From: CAZNPW01 sp964575185
Lineage (GTDB): Bacteria; Pseudomonadota; Alphaproteobacteria; Rhodobacterales; Rhodobacteraceae
Direction: 5' to 3'
Length of the DNA: 64,000 nt
NCBI GenBank assembly: GCA_964575185.1
Contig: CAZNPW010000009.1
Location: 1-64,000 of the forward strand
Numbering within the stretch: position 1 is the stretch's first letter; every line of letters begins with the position of its first letter. The notes below the pieces were generated by a model, which saw only the letters and a list, made by a program, of their open reading frames with translations, searched no databases and was not told where the DNA came from. The position numbers were made by a program, and so were the translations under genes. Below are positions 58,692-64,000 of the stretch, piece after piece.

Positions 58692-59764
58692 GCCCCGACC
58701 TCCGCCGCCGCCATGTGGGCCTGCATCCGGCGGGTGACCTCCGCCGCGGCCTCCATCTGCGGCAGGTGGCCCGCACCGGCAATCGTCCCGGCCCCGGCAG
58801 GCGGGCGGATCACGCGATCCTCCGCCCCCCACAGCGTCAGGACGGGAGCTGTCACCGCCGCCCGCGCGGCCAGCGCCGCATCCGCGCGGTCGGGCCCCAG
58901 CGCCCCGGCCGCAATGGCACCCAGCGCCTCGGCCGCGCCGTCCATCCGCCGCGCGGACAGCGCGCGCTCCACCATGTCGGCCGTCACGGCACCCTCGTCG
59001 GCCACCAGCATCGCCAGCGTCGCCTTCATCGCCCGCCGCCGGTCGGCCGCGACGAAGGCCTGCACGAAGGCCGGGTCGACCTCCGCCCCCACCCCCGCCG
59101 GCGCGATCAGCGTGACCGACCGCACCCGCCCGCCGATCTGCGCCGCGACCAGCAGCGCCAGCATCCCGCCCAGCGAATGCCCCGCCAGATGCAGCGGCCC
59201 CGGCGCGAGCGCATCCACCACCGGCAGCAGCGCCCCCGCCAGCGCCTCGGGCGTCGCCAGCGCAGGATCGACCTCCGACCCGCCGTGCGAGGGCAGCTCC
59301 ACCGCATGCACCGCGCGCACCTCGGCCAGCGGCGCCTGCACGAACATCCACGACGCCGCGTCCGACCCGAAGCCGTGCAGCAGCACCAGGGGCACCCCTC
59401 CGTCCCCGGCGCTCACGACGCGCAGCGGGCCGACCATCCGGTCGGTCAGGCCCCCGTCCGCATCGCCCGAACCGGCGGCGACCTGCACCCCGGCCAGCGC
59501 CGCGTCGATCTCGGCCTGCGAAGTCCCCGCCGGGGCGATCACCGCCACCGCCGCGCCGCAGGGGGCGCTCGATCCCTCGGCCACCAGCACGCGGGCCAGC
59601 ACCCCCGCCGCCTGCGCCTCGACCTCGTTGGTGATCTTGTCGGTCTCGACCTCGAACAGCGCGTCGCCGACCGCGACCGCCTCGCCCTCGCGCTTCAGCC
59701 AGGCGACCAGCCGCCCCTCGGTCATCGTCATGCCCCATTTGGGCATCGTCACGGGATGGATCAT
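58688..59764 (-). CDS. Lipoyl domain-alpha/beta hydrolase, AcoC-like E2 component
   Basis: 358 residues from ATG 59764 (GTG 59773 possible). Residues 1-75: a lipoyl domain with the modified Lys in EVETDKITNEVEA. Residues about 110-358: an alpha/beta hydrolase with VLLHGFGSDAASWMF, the elbow GHSLGGMLALL and His in GAGHLPQMEA. This arrangement is that of AcoC, the dihydrolipoyl acetyltransferase component of acetoin dehydrogenase. With E1alpha and E1beta just upstream it would transfer an acyl group to CoA. E3 is missing here. Confidence 0.87.
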   Translation of the reverse strand: MIHPVTMPKWGMTMTEGRLVAWLKREGEAVAVGDALFEVETDKITNEVEAQAAGVLARVLVAEGSSAPCGAAVAVIAPAGTSQAEIDAALAGVQVAAGSGDADGGLTDRMVGPLRVVSAGDGGVPLVLLHGFGSDAASWMFVQAPLAEVRAVHAVELPSHGGSEVDPALATPEALAGALLPVVDALAPGPLHLAGHSLGGMLALLVAAQIGGRVRSVTLIAPAGVGAEVDPAFVQAFVAADRRRAMKATLAMLVADEGAVTADMVERALSARRMDGAAEALGAIAAGALGPDRADAALAARAAVTAPVLTLWGAEDRVIRPPAGAGTIAGAGHLPQMEAAAEVTRRMQAHMAAAEVGA

Positions 59765-60774
59765 GCCCGCCACCCCACGGCCTTGCGCACGGCCTCGGCG
59801 ATGCGGGCGGCGTCGGGCAGGTAGGCGTCCTCCAGCACCGGCGCGTAGGGCACCGGCGTGTGCGGCGGCGTCACCTTCAGGACCGGGGCCTTCAGCGCGC
59901 CGAACGCCTCCTCGGCCACCAGCGCCGCGACGTCCGCCGCCATCCCGCAGCGGGGGGAGGCCTCGTCCACGACGATCACCCGCCCCGTGTCTTCCGCGAA
60001 CTCCAGGATTGTCTCGGCGTCCAGCGGCGAGGTCGTGCGCGGGTCGATCACCGCGACCTTCACGCCCTCCGAGGCCAGCATGGCCGCCGCCTGCTCGGCC
60101 CGCCCGACCATCCGCCCGAAGGCCACGATCACCGCATCGTCGCCCTCGCGCACCACGCGGGCCTGCCCGAAGGGCACGGCATAGGCGCGGTCGGGCACCT
60201 CGCCCGCCTCGTCATACAGCATCTTGTGCTCCAGGAAGACCACCGGATCGTCGTCCCGGATCGCCTGGATCAAGAGGCCCTTGGCATCCGCCGGGGTCGC
60301 CGGGACCACCACCTTCAGCCCCGGGATATGGGTGAAGACCGGATACAGCGCCTGGCTGTGCTGGCTCGCCGACCGCGCCCCCGCGCCGAAGGTCGCGCGC
60401 AGCACCATCGGCGTCTGCGCCTTGCCGCCGAACATGTAGCGGAACTTCGCCGCCTGGTTCATCACCTGGTCGAGACAGACGCCGATGAAGTCGACGAACA
60501 TGATCTCGACCACCGGCCGCAGCCCCATCAGCGCCGCCCCCGCCGCGGCCCCGACGAAGGCGCTCTCCGTGATCGGCGTGTCCAGCACCCGCTCCGGCCC
60601 GAAGCGGCCCAGAAGGCCCTTCGACACCCCGAAGGCCCCGCCCCAGGCATCGGCCTGCCCGTCGCCGCCGACGCCGCCCGAGATGTCCTCGCCGATCAGC
60701 ACGACGCGGGGGTCGGCGGCCATCTCCTGGCGCAGCGCCTCGTTCAGCGCGGCGCGGAAGGTCTTCTGCGGCAT
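59761..60774 (-). CDS. 2-oxoacid/acetoin dehydrogenase E1 beta subunit
   Basis: 337 residues. TPP-enzyme beta pattern: VVLIGEDISGG, LDTPITESAFVGAAAGAALMG, HSQALYPVFTHIPGLKVVVP and VIDPRTTSPLDAETILEFA. It overlaps both neighbours (one base with E1alpha and four with the E2 gene). Pairs with E1alpha to decarboxylate a 2-oxo acid or acetoin. Confidence 0.9.
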   Translation of the reverse strand: MPQKTFRAALNEALRQEMAADPRVVLIGEDISGGVGGDGQADAWGGAFGVSKGLLGRFGPERVLDTPITESAFVGAAAGAALMGLRPVVEIMFVDFIGVCLDQVMNQAAKFRYMFGGKAQTPMVLRATFGAGARSASQHSQALYPVFTHIPGLKVVVPATPADAKGLLIQAIRDDDPVVFLEHKMLYDEAGEVPDRAYAVPFGQARVVREGDDAVIVAFGRMVGRAEQAAAMLASEGVKVAVIDPRTTSPLDAETILEFAEDTGRVIVVDEASPRCGMAADVAALVAEEAFGALKAPVLKVTPPHTPVPYAPVLEDAYLPDAARIAEAVRKAVGWRA

Positions 60775-61751
60775 CAGGCGCGCCCCTCGTAAGCGACGTA
60801 GACGTCGGTGGTCAGGCTCGCCGGGTCGGGCGGGGGCGCGGCGCGGGCGGCCTGCACGGCGGCCTCGACCTCGGCCAGCACCTCGGCCTCCACCGCATCG
60901 AGCGCCGCATCCTCCAGAAGCCCCGCACCCGTCACCATCGCGCGGAACCGGATCAGGCAGTCGCGGTTCGCCCGCTGGTCGGCCTTGGCGGCGTCGCTGC
61001 GGTAGCTGTCGGTGTCGCCGTTGAAATGGCCGAAGAAGCGTTCCGTCTCGACGTGCAGGAGGCTCGGGCCCTGACCCGCCCGCGCCCGCGCCACCGCGGC
61101 GACCGTCGCCCGATGCACGTCGGTGACCGACAGCCCGTCCACCCGCTCCGCCGCCATGCCGTAGCCCTGCGCGCGCTTGACGATGTCGCCCGCGGTCGCG
61201 AACCTGGAACTCGTCGCCTCGCCCCAGCCGTTGTCCTCAACCACGAAGACCACGGGTAGCGTCCAGACCATCGCCAGGTTCAGGCTCTCCGCCGTCGTGC
61301 CCTGGTTCACCGCCCCGTCGCCGGAAAAGCACACCGACACCGCGCCGGTCCTCAAGACCTTCGCCGCTAGCGCCGCGCCGCAGACCAGCGGCGGCCCGCC
61401 CCCGACGATCCCGTTCGCCCCGAGCATGCCGACATGCAGGTCGGCGATGTGCATCGACCCGCCCTTGCCCCGGCAGGTGCCCGTCGCACGCCCCAGGATC
61501 TCGGCCATCATGCCCCCCACGTCGCAGCCCTTGGCGATGGAGTGCCCGTGGCCCCGGTGCGTGCTGGCGATCGTGTCGCCGTCCTGCAGCGCCATGCAGA
61601 CGCCCACCGCCACCGCCTCCTGCCCTGCATAGAGGTGCGTCGACCCCGGCACGCGGCCCGCCTGCGCCTCGGCATGGACGGCAAGCTCGAAGGCGCGGAT
61701 CAGGCGCATCTGGCGCCAGGCGTGCAGCAGGTCGTCGCGGGACAGTTGCAT
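60774..61751 (-). CDS. 2-oxoacid/acetoin dehydrogenase E1 alpha subunit
   Basis: 325 residues. Thiamine-diphosphate motif GDGAVNQGTTAESLNLAMVW with closing Asn in EDNGWG; GSTHLYAGQEAVAVG and STHRGHGHSIAKG are typical of AcoA/PdhA. First gene of an eleven-gene minus-strand operon; an Lrp gene is divergent. Upstream bases 61752-61839 hold the promoter region. Acetoin and pyruvate-like substrates cannot be told apart by eye. Confidence 0.9.
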   Translation of the reverse strand: MQLSRDDLLHAWRQMRLIRAFELAVHAEAQAGRVPGSTHLYAGQEAVAVGVCMALQDGDTIASTHRGHGHSIAKGCDVGGMMAEILGRATGTCRGKGGSMHIADLHVGMLGANGIVGGGPPLVCGAALAAKVLRTGAVSVCFSGDGAVNQGTTAESLNLAMVWTLPVVFVVEDNGWGEATSSRFATAGDIVKRAQGYGMAAERVDGLSVTDVHRATVAAVARARAGQGPSLLHVETERFFGHFNGDTDSYRSDAAKADQRANRDCLIRFRAMVTGAGLLEDAALDAVEAEVLAEVEAAVQAARAAPPPDPASLTTDVYVAYEGRA

Positions 61752-61795
61752 GGGGGCCTTCCTTCCGACCCCCCGACCCTAGGCGGCGCGGCCCG

Positions 61796-61821
61796 GAACC
61801 CTTTCGCGCAGTCGCGGGTTC
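61796..61821. promoter_or_regulatory. Candidate operator in the divergent Lrp/dehydrogenase promoter
   Basis: GAACCC, fourteen bases, GGGTTC: a perfect six-base inverted repeat, with a further CGCG/CGCG pair inside. It sits within the 88-bp divergent gap, 45 bp from the E1alpha start and 19 bp from the Lrp start. Lrp proteins often bind dyads of this size in the promoter they share. Not tested against other sites. Confidence 0.4.
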
Positions 61822-61839
61822 GGTGGGGAATGTGTGCGG

Positions 61840-62337
61840 ATGGCGCGGTGCTGCGTGGAAAAATCCCCGGTGGAACTCGACGGCTTCGATCGCAAGATCC
61901 TGCGCGAGGTGCAGAAGAACGTCCGCATGACCGCGGCCGAACTCGCCGAGGTCGTCGGCCTGTCGCCCTCCGCCTGCCACCGCCGCCTGGCCGCGCTGCG
62001 CGAGACCGGCGTGATCGAGGCCGAGATCGCCGTCATCTCGCCCAAGGCGGTGGGCCGGCGGATCACCATGGTCGTGACCGTGACGCTGGAACGCGAACAT
62101 TCCGACGTGATCTCGGAGTTCAAGCGCGCTTGCCGCGACGACGCGAACATCGCGCAATGCTACTACGTCACCGGGCAGGCCGATTTCGTGCTGGTCCTGA
62201 CCTCGCCCTCGATGGAGGCCTACGACGCCTTCGTCGAACGCTTCCTCTTCGCCAACCGCAACGTCCGGCGGTTCGAGACGATGGTGGTGATGCACCGCGT
62301 CAAGGTCGGCTTCGACCTGCCGATCGACGATCCGTGA
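61840..62337 (+). CDS. Lrp/AsnC-family regulator of the dehydrogenase operon
   Basis: 165 residues from ATG 61840 (GTG at 61834, 61855 or 61870 are alternatives). Helix-turn-helix LDGFDRKILREVQKNVRM with AELAEVVGLSPSACHRRLAA; RAM domain with CYYVTGQADFVLVLTSPSM. Divergent from the eleven-gene operon, so it most likely senses an amino acid or intermediate and controls it. The amino-acid importer in that operon supports this. Confidence 0.85.
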   Translation: MARCCVEKSPVELDGFDRKILREVQKNVRMTAAELAEVVGLSPSACHRRLAALRETGVIEAEIAVISPKAVGRRITMVVTVTLEREHSDVISEFKRACRDDANIAQCYYVTGQADFVLVLTSPSMEAYDAFVERFLFANRNVRRFETMVVMHRVKVGFDLPIDDP

Positions 62338-62345
62338 TGCGGGCC

Positions 62346-62367
62346 CCGGACCCTTCAAAGGGTCCGG
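62346..62367. terminator. Hairpin 1 of a convergent terminator pair
   Basis: CCGGACCCTT, two bases, AAGGGTCCGG: a perfect ten-base inverted repeat in the 55-bp convergent gap between the Lrp and SDR genes. There is no T run on either side, so it may be a bidirectional stem-loop terminator or an RNA-stability element. Confidence 0.6.
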
Positions 62368-62368
62368 T

Positions 62369-62390
62369 CCGGTTCCTTCCAAGGAACCGG
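62369..62390. terminator. Hairpin 2 of a convergent terminator pair
   Basis: CCGGTTCCTT, two bases, AAGGAACCGG: another perfect ten-base inverted repeat, one base after the first. The two hairpins share a CCGG...CCGG frame and the same loop length but differ inside. This hairpin ends two bases before the SDR stop codon. Confidence 0.6.
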
Positions 62391-62392
62391 CG

Positions 62393-63142
62393 TCACCCCA
62401 CCAGCCAGCCGCCGTCCACCACCACCGTCTGCCCCGTGACATAGCCCGCCAGCGGCGAGGCGAGCCAGACGTAGGCCCCCGCCACCTCCTCCGCCGTGCC
62501 CATCCGCCCCATCGGGATCCGCGCCAGCAACCTCTCGCGCGGGTCGGGCAGGCCCATGCCCAGCCGGTCGGACACGAGCTTGTCCATCATCTCGGTCTGG
62601 ATCTGGCCCGGAGCGACCGCGTTGACCCTTATGCCCCAGGGCGCGAGGTCGGCGGCCATGCTTTCCATCAGGCCGACCATGCCGAACTTCGACGCCGAAT
62701 AGGCCGCGTTCTGCGCGCCCCCCCGCACGCCGAACAGCGACGACGTCAGGATGATCGCGCCCCCCGCCCGCATCCGCCGCGCCGCCGCCCGCGCGGTCAG
62801 GAAGGCCCCGCTCAGGTTCACCTCCAGCACCGCGCGGAAGCGGTCGGCCGGCATGTCGCCGATGGCGGCCAGATGCAGGATCCCCGCGTTCGGCACGCAG
62901 GTGTCGATGTCCCAGCCCTCGGCCGCCAGCCGGTCGAAGGCGGCTTCGGTCGCGGCCTCGTCGGTCACGTCGAGCGCGATGCCCCGCGCCTCCCCCGTCA
63001 CCGCGGGCGCTGTCAGGTCCGCAAGCACCACCCGCGCCCCATGCGCGGCCAGCGCCTGCGCGACCGCCCGCCCGATTCCCCGCGCCGCCCCCGTCACCAG
63101 CGCGCATTTTCCCCGCAGCAGATCCGTTTTCGTCGCGTTCAT
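62393..63142 (-). CDS. Short-chain dehydrogenase/reductase (SDR)
   Basis: 249 residues. NAD(P) motif TGAARGIG (about 17-24), an Asp after the second strand (VLADLTAP) favouring NAD, NAG motif VPNAGILH, catalytic Ser in SSLFG and YSASK. C-terminal GQTVVVDGGWLVG. A classical SDR for a hydroxy acid or sugar derivative; the substrate is not visible. It is divergent from the M20 gene, 27 bp away, and may act with it. Confidence 0.88.
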   Translation of the reverse strand: MNATKTDLLRGKCALVTGAARGIGRAVAQALAAHGARVVLADLTAPAVTGEARGIALDVTDEAATEAAFDRLAAEGWDIDTCVPNAGILHLAAIGDMPADRFRAVLEVNLSGAFLTARAAARRMRAGGAIILTSSLFGVRGGAQNAAYSASKFGMVGLMESMAADLAPWGIRVNAVAPGQIQTEMMDKLVSDRLGMGLPDPRERLLARIPMGRMGTAEEVAGAYVWLASPLAGYVTGQTVVVDGGWLVG

Positions 63143-63169
63143 CCCGCCCCCCGTGCCCTAAGCAATGCC

Positions 63170-64000
63170 ATGACCCTTGCCCACCCGCCCGGCCCTGCCG
63201 AGACCGCCCGCCTGCACGGCCTGCTGCGCGACCTGCTGCGCGCCGACAGCATCAACCCGCCGGGCGCGACCGAAGCCGCCGCGCGGGTGGCGCTGGCGGC
63301 GCTCGACGGCCTCGCCCCGCAGGTGATCGCCGCCCGATCGGACAAGCCCAACATCGTCGTCGACCTGGCGAACGGCCCCGGCCCGCACGTCCACCTGAAC
63401 GCGCACCTCGACACCGTCCCGCCCGGCGACCTCGCGGCCTGGAGCGTGCCGCTGCACGACCTGACCGTGCGCGACGGGCGGCTGCACGGGCTCGGCGCGG
63501 GGAACATGAAGGGCGCGGCGGCGGCGATGATCCTGGCGCTGCGGCGTCTGGCGGCGGTGCGCGACCTCTGGCGCGGGCGCGTGACGCTCAGCCTCGTCGC
63601 CGACGAATGCACCTTCGGCCCGGACGGGGCGGCGCACCTGCTCGACGCCCGGCCCGACCTTGCCGGCGACATGCTGATCTGCGGCGAGGGGCCGGGCGGG
63701 ATGCAGCTTGCGGTGGCCGAGAAGGGGCTGATGTGGCTGCGCCTGACCGCCACGGGCCGCGTCGGGCAGGGGATGCTCACCGTGCCCGGCGGCAGCGCGC
63801 CCGCGCGGCTCGCCGCCGCGCTGACGGTGCTCGACGGCTGGGGCGCGCTGCGCGTGGCCCCGCCCCTGCCGAGCCTCGACCACCCCGGCAACGCCGAGGG
63901 GATGCGCCTGTCGGCCAACATCGGCCGCATCGCGGGCGGCGCGGGCTTCAGCCCCGCCGTCTCGCAGGCCTGCGCGCAGGTGGACCTCCGCCTGCCCCCC
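63170..64000 (+). CDS. M20-family metallohydrolase-like protein, 3' partial
   Basis: 277 residues are visible, then the right edge. ArgE/DapE/CPG2 fold: H79 and D81 in NAHLDTVPPGD are the first metal and catalytic pair, and E146 in VADECTFG is the general base. Two usual ligands differ: the metal-bridging Asp of the DMKG motif is Asn112 (GAGNMKG), and the ligand after the general base is Cys147 instead of Glu. The dimerisation domain follows. ATG 63170 is the only good start. It could still be active with altered metal binding. The substrate is unknown. Confidence 0.83.
   Translation, partial: MTLAHPPGPAETARLHGLLRDLLRADSINPPGATEAAARVALAALDGLAPQVIAARSDKPNIVVDLANGPGPHVHLNAHLDTVPPGDLAAWSVPLHDLTVRDGRLHGLGAGNMKGAAAAMILALRRLAAVRDLWRGRVTLSLVADECTFGPDGAAHLLDARPDLAGDMLICGEGPGGMQLAVAEKGLMWLRLTATGRVGQGMLTVPGGSAPARLAAALTVLDGWGALRVAPPLPSLDHPGNAEGMRLSANIGRIAGGAGFSPAVSQACAQVDLRLPP

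Noticed and set aside
1..64000. tRNA, rRNA, CRISPR, prophage, insertion sequences
   Set aside because: No cloverleaf-like segment, repeat array, transposase or phage motif was found by reading; a tool-based scan could still find short RNAs.

Overview
The window is a gene-dense, very G+C-rich (roughly 70%, judged by eye) stretch of an alphaproteobacterial chromosome, most likely Rhodobacterales/Rhodobacteraceae. Evidence: GTG starts and ATGA/TGATG stop-start overlaps throughout; a chvE-gguABC sugar locus with a divergent gbpR-type LysR gene; a plcP-agt lipid-remodelling pair; Ku/LigD; and several promoters of the alphaproteobacterial general-stress sigma factor type (EcfG, GGAAC-N16-CGTT). I see no rRNA, tRNA, CRISPR array, insertion sequence or prophage gene. 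No gap between genes exceeds about 210 bases.

Layout. (1) 1-8019, plus strand: a flavin oxidoreductase (cut by the left edge), a GcvT-like folate-dependent demethylase, a Rieske oxygenase, a spermidine/putrescine-type ABC importer whose ATPase gene is frameshifted, and a 70-residue protein. This looks like uptake and oxidative N-demethylation of an N-methylated compound. (2) 8050-12165, minus strand: two glycosyltransferases and an AT-richer sulfotransferase, probably for a surface glycan. (3) 12234-19840: gbpR / chvE-gguA-gguB-gguC and a sugar-acid dehydratase, i.e. pentose/hexose uptake and non-phosphorylative sugar-acid breakdown. (4) 19906-25126: a LolCDE/MacB-like ABC system with an exported lipocalin-like protein, a DUF1345 membrane protein and an Lrp regulator. 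(5) 25274-29600: an Rrf2 regulator, an IscR-type operator and a sulfate ABC importer. (6) 29652-32879: four 11-bp Pho-box repeats followed by plcP-agt, a DedA protein and a GT2, probably phosphate-starvation lipid remodelling. (7) 33088-36252: a large hybrid histidine kinase.

(8) 36253-52587 is the most interesting part. It has four exact and one near-exact EcfG-type promoters, each immediately upstream of a gene or operon: a tiny NepR-like protein, a hydrolase-SRPBCC fusion followed by a zinc alcohol dehydrogenase and the Ku/LigD repair genes, a split PQQ dehydrogenase followed by oxidase assembly genes, a DUF2231 protein, and an FdhF/YdeP-like molybdoenzyme. Inside this block is a haem-copper oxidase whose subunit II has lost its CuA ligands, so it probably oxidises quinol. 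Together with the quinone-linked PQQ dehydrogenase it could form a short stress-inducible respiratory chain.

(9) 52611-61751, minus strand: an eleven-gene operon with an acetoin/2-oxoacid dehydrogenase (E1alpha, E1beta, lipoyl-alpha/beta-hydrolase), a glyoxalase-fold protein, a diaminopropionate-ammonia-lyase-like PLP enzyme, an amino-acid ABC importer lacking its ATPase, a Gfo/Idh-like protein, GlcG and a TauE/SafE exporter. A divergent Lrp regulator precedes it. (10) 62346-64000: twin hairpins, an SDR dehydrogenase and an M20 metallopeptidase-like protein with changed metal ligands, cut by the right edge.

All functions are read from sequence motifs and gene order. No database search was possible, so substrates are inferences unless stated otherwise.
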